From positions 1-24,652 of the forward strand of contig PAFB01000148.1 of assembly GCA_002700865.1 (NCBI GenBank): DNA of 24,652 nt, read 5' to 3'. The DNA comes from Rhodospirillaceae bacterium. Lineage in GTDB: Bacteria; Pseudomonadota; Alphaproteobacteria; UBA7985. The translations under genes were made by a program, and so were the position numbers. Of this stretch, positions 5,141 through 13,347 are shown piece after piece. The first letter of the stretch is position 1, and each line of letters opens with the position of its first letter. The notes under the pieces are model-generated. The model was not told where the DNA came from. It saw nothing but the letters and a program-made list of their open reading frames with translations, and ran no database searches.

Positions 5141-7840
5141 ATGGTTCCAGGTCAGGATACAATGCAGGTTCGGTCCACGCTGACAGCGGCCGGAAAGTCT
5201 TTCGACTACTACTCGCTACCCAAGGCGAGTGAGCAATTGGGTGATCTTTCGCGGTTGCCCTTTTCGCTGAAAGTCCTGCTGGAAAACCTGCTGCGTTTCG
5301 AAGACGGCAAGACCGTCACCACCGAAGACATCTCAGCTTTCGCCCAGTGGCTCGATAACAAGGGCGGTGCTTCGGAAATCGCATACCGTCCGGCGCGGGT
5401 GCTGCTGCAAGATTTTACCGGTGTGCCAGCGGTTGTTGACCTCGCCGCCATGCGCGAAGCGGTGGTTGAGCTCGGCGCTGACCCAAAGAAGATCAACCCG
5501 ATTTCACCCGTGGATCTGGTCATCGACCACTCGGTCATGGTGGATCACTTTGGTGACCCAGATTCCGCAGAGAAGAACACCGAGATTGAGTTCCAACGCA
5601 ACAAGGAGCGTTACGAATTCCTGCGCTGGGGCCAATCGGCTTTTGAAAACTTCCGCGTCGTGCCGCCGGGTACAGGAATCTGTCACCAGGTCAACCTCGA
5701 GTACCTCGCCCAGACCGTCTGGACGGCTGACGTGGACGGTCGAAAGATTGCCTACCCCGACACGCTGGTCGGAACCGACTCTCATACCACGATGGTCAAC
5801 GGTCTGGCCGTGCTCGGCTGGGGCGTTGGTGGCATTGAAGCGGAAGCGGCCATGCTGGGCCAGCCGGTATCAATGCGCGTACCCGAAGTGATCGGCTTTA
5901 GGCTCGACGGCAAAATGGTCGAGGGCACCACGGCCACCGACCTTGTTCTGGTGATCGTTCAACTGCTGCGCGCCAAGGGCGTCGTCGGTAAGTTTGTTGA
6001 GTTTTACGGCCCCGGACTGTCAAACCTGAGCCTCGCTGACCGTGCCACCATCGCCAATATGGCACCCGAATACGGCGCAACCTGCGGCTTCTTCCCCATT
6101 GACGCGGAAACCTGCCGCTACCTCGCCTTTACCGGCCGGGATTCCGAGACGGTTGCACTGGTCGAAGCCTACGCAAAGGCGCAGGGCATGTGGCGTGACG
6201 AGCATACGCCGGATCCGGTATTCACCGACACGCTTTCGCTGGACATGGGCACCGTCGTCCCCTCACTGGCTGGCCCTAAGCGCCCGCAAGACCGGGTTCT
6301 GCTTTCCGAGGCCACGGATGAGTTTTCAATCCACCTCGCTACCGACCTGCAGGGCAAGCCGCAGGACGCTGGCAAAGGCAATGCCCCAGTCGCAGGCGCA
6401 GACTACAGCATGAACAACGGTGATGTTGTGATCGCCGCAATTACCTCGTGCACCAATACATCTAACCCTTCCGTGCTGGTGGCCGCCGGTCTGGTTGCTA
6501 AGAAGGCCAATGAACGCGGCCTGACCTCTAAGCCCTGGGTCAAGACTTCTCTCGCACCGGGCTCGCAGGTGGTCACTGACTACCTCGAAAAAGCAGGTCT
6601 CCAAGACCATCTCGACGCCATTGGCTTCGATCTGGTTGGCTATGGTTGCACCACTTGCATCGGCAACTCTGGGCCGCTGAAGCACGAAATTGAGACCGCC
6701 ATAAACCAAGGCGATGTGCGGGTTGCCGCCGTACTCTCGGGCAACCGCAACTTCGAGGGCCGGGTGCACCCACTCAGTCGTTTCAACTATCTTGCCTCAC
6801 CACCGTTGGTGGTGGCCTATGCGCTCGCCGGATCGATGAACATTGACATCACCAAAGACGCCATTGGCCAAGATCAGGACGGAAACGACGTCTTCCTCGC
6901 AGACATTTGGCCCAGCAATGCTGAAGTGGCCGAGACCATGGACGCGTGCCTGACGGCTGAAATGTTCACCGAACGCTACGGTAATGTCTTTGACGGCACT
7001 AAAGACTGGCAGGGAATCAAGGTCACAGGAGGGATGACCTACGACTGGGACGATGGCTCAACCTACGTCCAGTACCCACCATTCTTTGCTGGCATGACCA
7101 CAGAAGTCGACGACCTGAGTGACATCCATGGCGCGCGGCCACTGGCCCTGCTCGGTGATTCGATCACGACCGACCACATCTCTCCCGCCGGGGCAATCAA
7201 GCGCGATGCACCCGCTGGCCACTACCTCATGGAACGGCAGATCCAGCCGAATGACTTCAACTCCTACGGTGCGCGTCGCGGCAATCACCACATCATGATG
7301 CGGGGAACCTTCGGCAACATTCGTATCAAGAACCTGATGCTTGGCGGTTCGGTCGAAGGCGGCTTCACCATGCATCAGCCTTCGGGTGAGAAGATGGACA
7401 TCTATGATGCGGCCATGAAGTATGAAGCGGAAGGCACACCGCTCGTTATCGTCGCAGGCAAGGAGTACGGTACGGGCTCATCGCGTGACTGGGCGGCCAA
7501 GGGGACGCGACTGCTCGGTGTCAAGGCTGTGATCGCTGAGTCCTTTGAGCGTATCCACCGGTCCAATTTGGTGGGTATGGGCGTCCTGCCGCTGCAGTTC
7601 AAAGACGGTGACAGCATCGCTTCGTTGGGTCTAAATGGCGCTGAGACTTTCGACATTACTGGGGTAGAGAGTGGCATTTCGCCCCGCATGGACGTTGCCT
7701 GCCGCATCACCTTTTCCGATGGCAGCACAAAGGATGTTGCCTTAATGGTGCGGATCGATACCGCCAACGAGGTGGACTACTACCGCAACGGTGGCATTCT
7801 CCACTACGTGCTGCGCTCGATGGTGCAGGACGCAGCCTGA
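5141..7840 (+). CDS. acnA: Aconitate hydratase A
   Basis: An 899-residue monomeric aconitase, close to the usual ~890. It interconverts citrate and isocitrate in the TCA cycle through a [4Fe-4S] cluster. Cluster ligands are Cys437 (SCTNTSNP), Cys503 and Cys506 (GCTTCIGNSG), with the same spacing as in E. coli AcnA. GTDSHTTMVNGL and the swivel domain with YGTGSSRDWAAKGT are also present. AGGAGG eight bases before the ATG fixes the start. The gene stands alone with a hairpin terminator at 7966-7993. Nearby grxD/bolA also deal with iron-sulfur metabolism, but in a separate unit on the other strand. Confidence 0.98.
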   Translation: MVPGQDTMQVRSTLTAAGKSFDYYSLPKASEQLGDLSRLPFSLKVLLENLLRFEDGKTVTTEDISAFAQWLDNKGGASEIAYRPARVLLQDFTGVPAVVDLAAMREAVVELGADPKKINPISPVDLVIDHSVMVDHFGDPDSAEKNTEIEFQRNKERYEFLRWGQSAFENFRVVPPGTGICHQVNLEYLAQTVWTADVDGRKIAYPDTLVGTDSHTTMVNGLAVLGWGVGGIEAEAAMLGQPVSMRVPEVIGFRLDGKMVEGTTATDLVLVIVQLLRAKGVVGKFVEFYGPGLSNLSLADRATIANMAPEYGATCGFFPIDAETCRYLAFTGRDSETVALVEAYAKAQGMWRDEHTPDPVFTDTLSLDMGTVVPSLAGPKRPQDRVLLSEATDEFSIHLATDLQGKPQDAGKGNAPVAGADYSMNNGDVVIAAITSCTNTSNPSVLVAAGLVAKKANERGLTSKPWVKTSLAPGSQVVTDYLEKAGLQDHLDAIGFDLVGYGCTTCIGNSGPLKHEIETAINQGDVRVAAVLSGNRNFEGRVHPLSRFNYLASPPLVVAYALAGSMNIDITKDAIGQDQDGNDVFLADIWPSNAEVAETMDACLTAEMFTERYGNVFDGTKDWQGIKVTGGMTYDWDDGSTYVQYPPFFAGMTTEVDDLSDIHGARPLALLGDSITTDHISPAGAIKRDAPAGHYLMERQIQPNDFNSYGARRGNHHIMMRGTFGNIRIKNLMLGGSVEGGFTMHQPSGEKMDIYDAAMKYEAEGTPLVIVAGKEYGTGSSRDWAAKGTRLLGVKAVIAESFERIHRSNLVGMGVLPLQFKDGDSIASLGLNGAETFDITGVESGISPRMDVACRITFSDGSTKDVALMVRIDTANEVDYYRNGGILHYVLRSMVQDAA

Positions 7841-7965
7841 CACAGAATTTAGACAGGAAACACGACAGGGCGAAACCGAAACCGAAACCAGAGCAGTAAA
7901 GTTCAAAGGCGCAGACCCGCTTGCCGCGTCGTTTTAACCTCAGCCCTTCGCCCAGCGCGATCATC

Positions 7966-7993
7966 AAGCCCGGTGCTAACCTGCATCGGGCTT
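7966..7993 (+). terminator. Probable terminator after acnA
   Basis: An 11-pair stem (7966-7976 with 7983-7993, one G-T pair) with a six-base loop, about 125 bases after acnA. The tract after it is only mildly T-rich, so termination may be imperfect. The remaining gap 7841-8136 holds three CGAAAC units (7871-7888) and no gene. Confidence 0.5.
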
Positions 7994-8085
7994 CTGTATG
8001 TTCTCTGACCCATTGCTCAGACGTCGCATATTTGCCTAAATTTTGGTTCAAGCGACCTGCTTTTATATCGGCCACTCGGTATCAT

Positions 8086-8110
8086 CTTCGATGGCGATGA
8101 TGTATCGAAG
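8086..8110. repeat. Inverted repeat upstream of the lipoprotein gene
   Basis: CTTCGAT at 8086-8092 is repeated in inverse at 8104-8110 with an 11-base spacer, 26 bases before the lipoprotein start. Its place fits either an operator or a leader hairpin; the sequence does not say which. Confidence 0.4.
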
Positions 8111-8136
8111 CTCAGGGCTCGTTTGAGGGATCGGAC

Positions 8137-9579
8137 ATGGACACTGCAATCAGAACGATCAGCCTGGCATTGACAGGGGCCGCAACGGGTCTTCTGCTCT
8201 CAGGCTGTGCGATGCTGTCTCCTTTAAGTGACGTGATCATCCCGAATTTTTCTGACGAAGACCTTGGCAATCCTATGGCCGGTTTTGCGCCGGCGGGCGC
8301 AACCAGCGTGCCCGTCTCCCAGCTGACGAATTCGTCTACGACCGACACTATGTCCCGCCGCCCGGGTCTGGAGTTCAGTGCGACGCAGAGCGTGCGCGCG
8401 GCGGATGTCCGTGCCTCTTTGCCTTCACAAGGTGAGAACGGGTCAACGGGTCTGCTACAGCAGGCCGTATCGTCTGGCGGCGTTGGGCTCGCCGACTCTG
8501 CCTTGATTGACGCGGCGCTAGATGTTTCACCCAGCGAGATGGGACAGGCGGGGGCTAGTTCGGGCCTGCTGGGTGCGGACTCGATTGGCGCATCTGGCAA
8601 TGGCCTCGGTGCAGGCAGTTTCGCGGAAATCAGTGCGGCTGCGCTGCTCGGGCTGGACGACCTTACGCCGGGAGAGGGCGAGACGCTTTCGGGCACGGAT
8701 TCAGAGTTAGTCGCTTTGATCGGTGTGAAGACAGGAACAGGAACAGGCACAGGCATTGATACAGGCGCTGCCGCTGATACCGCCTTTACTGAGCTATCGC
8801 CGGAGGACGTCGCTTTGCTGCTGGAGGCTGTGTCAACAGCGGCTGAACCGGTTATGAACGCGGCTGTGCAGACAGATTTTGGGTCAGCACAGGCAAATGT
8901 GACGACGAGTTCGCGTGCGAGTGTTGGAACGAGCACGACAGCAGTGGCCACGGCTTTTGAATTTTCAGGCCCCGCTGCCATCAACGAACAGGCTTTCGTG
9001 CCTGTCTTTGGCGGTAATCAGACCTTAAGCGTCCGCCCGACGCCCGGCACGCTGGAGCCTGGGCTGGCCCGCTATCGTTCCAGAGACGCGGAATTTACCT
9101 TACAATTCCCGGCCGGTGTCGCGTTGACCCACGCTTATGGGGCCAATGCTCCGACGATTACACTGAGCCTTCGCAATGTCGGGTCGACACCTCTCGTCCT
9201 GCAGCCAGAAAACATCCTCAGCCAGTTCCCGCCCTTCGAAATTTACCGCTGGACGGGGTTCAACTGGGCCAGCCTCACCCTCGACGTCGCCTACAATCTG
9301 GACCGTCAGGGCATTGCTGCCCCCGTCACGCTGGAACCTGGCGAAGTCGCTTCTCGCACCGAGTTGTTTGGGAAGGTGGCGTTGCTGCCCCTGACGGTGG
9401 ATCTGCCACCCATAAACCAGCTCGCTATTCGGCTTCAGGTGGCCGGCCAGCACCAGGCATTTGGCAGCATCGATAGCGGTTTCATCCCCATTGATGTGCT
9501 CGACGGCGGTCTAGCGCAGGGTGCGACCAACTTGACCAATGGATCGAACCCGGCTTTTGTTGTGTTTGATGGCTTCTGA
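8137..9579 (+). CDS. Ser/Thr/Gly-rich lipoprotein of unknown function
   Basis: 480 residues. The N-terminus has a basic Arg6, a hydrophobic stretch and the lipobox LSGC with Cys24, so it should be lipid-anchored; Ala at +2 favours the outer membrane. Residues about 60-310 are low-complexity, rich in Ser, Ala, Gly and Thr, including a (TG)n run encoded by 6-bp repeats at 8731-8754. Residues about 325-470 look folded: beta-rich text such as FTLQFPAGVALTHAYG, ITLSLRNVGSTPLVLQP and LTLDVAYNLDRQG suggests an immunoglobulin-like or adhesion-type domain. No family recognised. The RpiR regulator begins 86 bases later on the same strand. Confidence 0.85.
   Translation: MDTAIRTISLALTGAATGLLLSGCAMLSPLSDVIIPNFSDEDLGNPMAGFAPAGATSVPVSQLTNSSTTDTMSRRPGLEFSATQSVRAADVRASLPSQGENGSTGLLQQAVSSGGVGLADSALIDAALDVSPSEMGQAGASSGLLGADSIGASGNGLGAGSFAEISAAALLGLDDLTPGEGETLSGTDSELVALIGVKTGTGTGTGIDTGAAADTAFTELSPEDVALLLEAVSTAAEPVMNAAVQTDFGSAQANVTTSSRASVGTSTTAVATAFEFSGPAAINEQAFVPVFGGNQTLSVRPTPGTLEPGLARYRSRDAEFTLQFPAGVALTHAYGANAPTITLSLRNVGSTPLVLQPENILSQFPPFEIYRWTGFNWASLTLDVAYNLDRQGIAAPVTLEPGEVASRTELFGKVALLPLTVDLPPINQLAIRLQVAGQHQAFGSIDSGFIPIDVLDGGLAQGATNLTNGSNPAFVVFDGF
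8731..8766 (+). repeat. Hexanucleotide repeat inside the lipoprotein gene
   Basis: Four ACAGGA/ACAGGC units in a row (8731-8754) plus one more unit after a six-base interruption. They encode a Thr-Gly run. Because the unit is six bases, copy changes would alter the linker length without breaking the frame. Confidence 0.7.
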
Positions 9580-9665
9580 CCCGGCCGTGCGAGCCTTTCT
9601 GGCGAGCTTTACGAACCGAGGATGTGCAGGCGCCGGGATTATTTGTCTGCTTGGAAGCCCCCCCG

Positions 9666-10499
9666 ATGACTCTGACCCAAGACGCGCCAGCGACTTACGA
9701 CGATTTTCGCCGGATCTTGTCTGATCGGTTCGACAGCCTTTCGCCACAGCTGCGGCTTGTGGCTGAGTTCATTGTGCAGCAACCCAACCGAGCAGCGCTG
9801 GAAACCGTCGCAGAACTGTCCCATGCTGCGGGCGTGCGCCCACCGACTATGGTGCGCTTCGCTCAGGCGCTGGGCTTTACCGGATTTACAGACATGCAAC
9901 GGGTTCTGCGCGCCCGGCTGGTCGCTCGGACCCCAACCTATCGGGAGCGGATCAGTGAGGCTGTCGACAAGGCACCGAAAGAGCCCGTGGGCGTGCTGTC
10001 AGATTTCATTTCTAGTTCGCGAGAATCGTTGACGATCCTGGAATCTGAAGTCACAGCCGATGATATGCGGCGAGCTGTGGGGATGCTTTCTGCCGCCGAG
10101 CGCGTGCACGTCATGGGCATGCGCCGGTCGTTTCCGGTAGCCTCCTATCTGGCTTATAATCTCTCGGGCTTCGGTGTGCGCGCACACCTGATCGATGGGA
10201 GCGGAGGCATGGCAGTTCAACAGACGCAGATGATCGCTGGGAACGATCTGATGATTGCTATATCCTTCCCGCCCTATGCCCCTGAGGTCACCGATGCCAT
10301 AACCGCAGTTGCTGCCGCAGGCCGACCGATTATCGCGATTACCGACGGCCCCTTGTCGCCTCTCGCCGCTAAGTCCGACCTGTGCTTTGAGACCGATGCG
10401 CAAGAGACCCATGGCTTCCGGCTCATTTCTGGCGCCATGTGCTTGAGTCAGGCGCTTGTGGTTTCACTGGGCTTGCATCAGGCCGAACAGCAGACCTGA
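9666..10499 (+). CDS. MurR/RpiR-family transcriptional regulator
   Basis: 277 residues from the ATG at 9666; an in-frame ATG at 9624 adds 14 residues without family resemblance. The N-terminal RpiR helix-turn-helix spans about 25-80, with FIVQQPNRAALETVAELSHAAGV and the recognition region PPTMVRFAQALGFTGF. The C-terminal SIS domain (about 125-260, e.g. RVHVMGMRRSFPVASYLAYNL and ITDGPLSPLA) normally binds a phosphosugar or other small ligand. Such regulators usually control adjacent catabolic genes. Here the next genes on the same strand encode a class V PLP enzyme and a ureohydrolase, so those are the likely targets; the ligand is unknown. Confidence 0.92.
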   Translation: MTLTQDAPATYDDFRRILSDRFDSLSPQLRLVAEFIVQQPNRAALETVAELSHAAGVRPPTMVRFAQALGFTGFTDMQRVLRARLVARTPTYRERISEAVDKAPKEPVGVLSDFISSSRESLTILESEVTADDMRRAVGMLSAAERVHVMGMRRSFPVASYLAYNLSGFGVRAHLIDGSGGMAVQQTQMIAGNDLMIAISFPPYAPEVTDAITAVAAAGRPIIAITDGPLSPLAAKSDLCFETDAQETHGFRLISGAMCLSQALVVSLGLHQAEQQT

Positions 10500-10545
10500 C
10501 GTCGTTGCAGTCACAGGTGTCTGGATTTGAAGAGAAGCACCTGAA

Positions 10546-10597
10546 TTGCGCGGGGGAGGCCCGAAGGCCGCGAAGCGGCCAAGGGCCGAGCACGCAA
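10546..10597 (+). repeat. Nested palindromic element, type C
   Basis: Arms TTGCG (10546-10550) with CGCAA (10593-10597), GGCCC (10558-10562) with GGGCC (10583-10587), GGCCGC (10566-10571) with GCGGCC (10575-10580), loop GAA. It shares the outer arms and loop with type A, but its inner and middle arms differ by paired changes (A-T to G-C) that keep base pairing. Confidence 0.8.
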
Positions 10598-10712
10598 CCC
10601 TGACCACAAGACCGATAGACGCAGATGGATGCGGTCTGCTCTGCCCTGATTCGGAGCCTGATGTGGGAATGGACGGGACGCCGAGCTGCCGTTGCGCGGC
10701 AAGTTACCCAAA

Positions 10713-10767
10713 GGTTGCGGGCTCGATTTGACGCCGCTTCGCGGCTTACAAATCTTCCCCGCGCACC
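10713..10767 (-). repeat. Nested palindromic element, type B, copy 2
   Basis: Bases 10721-10755 are identical to 1816-1850. The outer arms differ from copy 1 but still pair: GCGGG (10717-10721) with CCCGC (10758-10762). Middle ATTTG/CAAAT and inner GCCGC/GCGGC arms with a TTC loop are unchanged. Confidence 0.85.
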
Positions 10768-10774
10768 TTGGTCG

Positions 10775-10826
10775 TGCGCGACGCCTTGGCGAAGACCGCG
10801 AAGCGGTCGAGACAAGGTCGGCGCAA
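10775..10826 (+). repeat. Nested palindromic element, type A, copy 2
   Basis: 50 of 52 bases match 1716-1767, with differences only at 10781 and 10821. All three arm pairs and the GAA loop are kept. It lies eight bases after type B copy 2; at the first site the order is A then B, so the two modules are arranged differently. Confidence 0.85.
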
Positions 10827-10902
10827 ACACCCTCTGGCGCGACGGCAATCTTGCTCTAAGGTGCCTCATCGTCAGTCCCTGTTTGATGGAGTAGACCTCC
10901 CC

Positions 10903-12153
10903 ATGCCGTCCCAACAGTCCGTAACGCTGGACGTCGACTTTGTCCGCCAGCAATTCCCCGCCTTGCAGGAGCCCGTTCTTGACGGGCAGGCCTTCTTTGA
11001 AAACGCTGGCGGATCTTATACCTGCCGACCGGTTATCGAACGTCTGAACCGGTTCTATACCCAGCGCAAAGTGCAGCCCTACGGCCCCTATGACGCCTCG
11101 CGGCTCGGTGGGGAGGAGATGGACGAGGCACGCGATCGTCTTGCCGCTGCGCTGGGGGTTGAAAGCGACGAATTGTCCTTTGGCCCCTCAACCACTCAAA
11201 ACACCTACGTCCTTGCCCAGGCCTTTGCCGGATACTTGAAGCCTGGCGATGCCGTGATCGTCACCAATCAGGACCACGAGGCCAACTCCGGCCCTTGGCG
11301 CCGACTGGAGGCCGCAGGCGTTGAAGTCCGGGAATGGCTGCTTGATCGCGAAAGCGGCTTACTGGACCCCAAAGGGCTTCGCGCTTTGCTTGACCAACGG
11401 GTAAAACTGGTGTGCTTTCCGCATTGCTCCAACGTTGTCGGTGCCCCCAACGATGTCCCTGCCCTGTGTGAACTGGCGCGGTCTGCCGGAGCGGTAACCT
11501 GCGTGGACGGAGTCAGCTACGCCCCCCATGGGCTACCCAATGTCGGTAAGCTGGGCGCTGATATCTACCTATTTTCATCCTACAAGACCTTTGGACCGCA
11601 TCAGGGGATCATGGTCGTGCGCCGTGCGCTTGCCGACGCCCTGCCCTCGCAGGCGCACTATTTCAACGCCGGTTACCGAACCAAGAAATTCACTCCGGCC
11701 GGGCCGGATCATGCGCAGATCGCCGCTTGCGCAGGCATGGTCGACTACCTGGAAACCCTTTACGATCATCATTTCCCCGACTCAGGTGGCACCATCTCGT
11801 TGACTGCGAAGGCCGAGGCCGTTCACGACCTATCGCGCGACTATGAGAGTGCCCTACTTCAACCACTGCTGGATTTTTTGGCTAATCGTAACTCGATCCG
11901 ACTGATCGGCCCGCGCACCGCAGAAGACAAGGCGCCAACGGTAGCCGTGCATTCTCACAGGACAGGCGACGACCTTGCGGCCGCCCTCGCCCCGCGCGGG
12001 ATTATGGCCGGAGGCGGAGACTTCTATGGCGTGCGCTGCCTCGAAGGCTTGGGCATCGACCCCAGTCACGGCGTTTTACGCCTGAGTTTCGTTCACTATA
12101 CTCGGCGCGAAGACATCGATCACTTGATCGACGCACTCGAAGCCGAAATCTGA
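10903..12153 (+). CDS. Class V aminotransferase-fold PLP enzyme (VC1184-like cysteine desulfurase family)
   Basis: 416 residues from the ATG at 10903, with GGAG 11 bases before it. The fold is that of NifS/class V PLP enzymes: an N-terminal substrate block FFENAGGSYTCRPV (31-44), PHCSNVVGAPND (173-184), the PLP-ring Asp202 (VDGVSYAPHG) and the PLP lysine K228 in SSYKTFGPHQG. The C-terminus GGGDFYGVRCLEGLGI and LSFVHYTRREDIDHLI match the VC1184 subgroup, whose reaction is not established. A conserved catalytic cysteine loop of true desulfurases is not evident. It lies between an RpiR regulator and a ureohydrolase, suggesting catabolism of an amino or guanidino compound (inference). Confidence 0.88.
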   Translation: MPSQQSVTLDVDFVRQQFPALQEPVLDGQAFFENAGGSYTCRPVIERLNRFYTQRKVQPYGPYDASRLGGEEMDEARDRLAAALGVESDELSFGPSTTQNTYVLAQAFAGYLKPGDAVIVTNQDHEANSGPWRRLEAAGVEVREWLLDRESGLLDPKGLRALLDQRVKLVCFPHCSNVVGAPNDVPALCELARSAGAVTCVDGVSYAPHGLPNVGKLGADIYLFSSYKTFGPHQGIMVVRRALADALPSQAHYFNAGYRTKKFTPAGPDHAQIAACAGMVDYLETLYDHHFPDSGGTISLTAKAEAVHDLSRDYESALLQPLLDFLANRNSIRLIGPRTAEDKAPTVAVHSHRTGDDLAAALAPRGIMAGGGDFYGVRCLEGLGIDPSHGVLRLSFVHYTRREDIDHLIDALEAEI

Positions 12154-12317
12154 AAACACAGAGCCCCCGGGGCACCTCGAACCCAGAATTCAACCCAACG
12201 AGGGAAGCCGACCTGCAGATACGAAAACCGATTTGAGACCCTGCTGACCAAACAAAACTCCCGAATTCTATATCTCAAGCACTCAATACTGACCCCAGGA
12301 TAGGAGACCGCTGAACC

Positions 12318-13301
12318 ATGTCTGATGAACACTATGCCTCGATGATGGAAAACCTTTATTGGTGGGGGATACCAACGCTCTTCCGCTGCCCGAACGAAGG
12401 CCCCGAAGGCCAGGACATTGCTTTGGTCGGCGTCCCGCACTCGACCGGCAACGGCACGACTGAACGTGACCAGCACCTGGGACCGCGCGCCTTGCGCAAT
12501 GTCTCAGCGGTCGGCCGTCGCGTCCACGGCGGCTTTGGCCTCAATCCATGGACGGCGGCCAAAATCGTGGACGTGGGCGATGTCCCCTTCCCACGCGCCA
12601 ATGACAACGAAGCCTGTATCGAAGATATCACCCGCTTCTTTACCAATATCGACCAAGCCGGCGCCCGACCGGTTTCCATCGGGGGCGATCACTCCATCAC
12701 GGGTGGCATCGTTCAAGCGCTGGGCAACGGCAGGCTTACTGGCGGCAAGCCGGTCTGTTTCCTGCATCTCGACGCCCACACGGATGTCTTTACCAAGGTC
12801 GACCACTTTCTGGGCGCAAAGAAGTCCGCAGCGCACTGGGGCGCCTATCTTGCTGATCAGGGTCAGGTGGATCCAACCCACTCTATGCAGATCGGCTTGC
12901 GCGGACACGCGCGCACGCTCGACTGGCTCCAGCCCTCTTACGACTATGGCTACAACGTCGTGACTATGAAAGAGTTCCGCAAACGCGGCATTGAGGATGT
13001 GGTCGCACAGATCCGCGAGGTGCTGGACGGTCAGCCCGTTTACATAACCTTCGACCTCGATTGCCTTGACCCCACGATCGCCCCCGCGGTCTCGAACCTC
13101 GAAGCCGGAGAAAAGGGCTTTGATATCGACGAGGCCGTCGGCCTGCTCCACGCCGTTCGGGGGCTGAACATCGTTGGCGGCGATATCGTGTGCATGATGC
13201 CAACCAAAGACAGCCCGAACCAGATCACGGCGCTGACTGCCGGAGCCATCATGTTCGAGATGATTTCAATGATGGCAGAGAACGTTGCTGCAAAGGCCTG
13301 A
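12318..13301 (+). CDS. Arginase/agmatinase-family ureohydrolase, substrate unknown
   Basis: 327 residues. These Mn-dependent enzymes hydrolyse a guanidino group to urea. All six metal ligands are visible: His125 (GGDHS), Asp152, His154 and Asp156 (DAHTD), Asp246 and Asp248 (FDLDCLDP). The His173 region (AAHWG) corresponds to the HGT block. The loop after the last ligands reads APAVSNLEAGEKGF instead of the usual APGTGTPE, so the substrate may differ from agmatine. AGGAG lies 11 bases before the ATG. A gap of 164 bases separates it from the PLP enzyme on the same strand; an amidase converges from the other side. Possible substrates include guanidinobutyrate-like acids or guanidine, unproven. 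Confidence 0.9.
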   Translation: MSDEHYASMMENLYWWGIPTLFRCPNEGPEGQDIALVGVPHSTGNGTTERDQHLGPRALRNVSAVGRRVHGGFGLNPWTAAKIVDVGDVPFPRANDNEACIEDITRFFTNIDQAGARPVSIGGDHSITGGIVQALGNGRLTGGKPVCFLHLDAHTDVFTKVDHFLGAKKSAAHWGAYLADQGQVDPTHSMQIGLRGHARTLDWLQPSYDYGYNVVTMKEFRKRGIEDVVAQIREVLDGQPVYITFDLDCLDPTIAPAVSNLEAGEKGFDIDEAVGLLHAVRGLNIVGGDIVCMMPTKDSPNQITALTAGAIMFEMISMMAENVAAKA

Positions 13302-13313
13302 AGCGCCCCTTCA

Positions 13314-13331
13314 GAGCCCAAACACAGGCTC
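13314..13331. terminator. Weak hairpin between convergent ureohydrolase and amidase genes
   Basis: GAGCC (13314-13318) with GGCTC (13327-13331), loop of eight bases, placed where a two-way terminator would be expected. Short stem and no clear T-run. Confidence 0.25.
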
Positions 13332-13347
13332 AATCTCATCACCCATA

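Larger units (their letters stand above)
10500..10902. other. 403-base intergenic region packed with palindromic repeats
   Basis: Between the RpiR gene and the class V PLP enzyme. It contains three nested palindromes (10546-10597, 10713-10767, 10775-10826) and, at 10692-10699, a lone TTGCGCGG that matches the left end of the type A and C elements. No convincing promoter was found by eye after the last repeat. Open frames here lack protein features. Confidence 0.65.

Noticed and set aside
6326..6769. Antisense open frame inside acnA.
   Set aside because: It lies fully inside a well-supported aconitase and has no recognisable features.
8112..8984. Long antisense open frame (290 codons) across the lipoprotein gene.
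   Set aside because: It is a shadow of the low-complexity, GC-rich coding strand and shows no domain; the sense frame has a lipobox and a start.
10768..10902. An in-frame ATG extends the class V PLP enzyme upstream by 45 residues.
   Set aside because: The extra residues are translated palindrome A; the ATG at 10903 has a ribosome-binding site and begins the family-like sequence.
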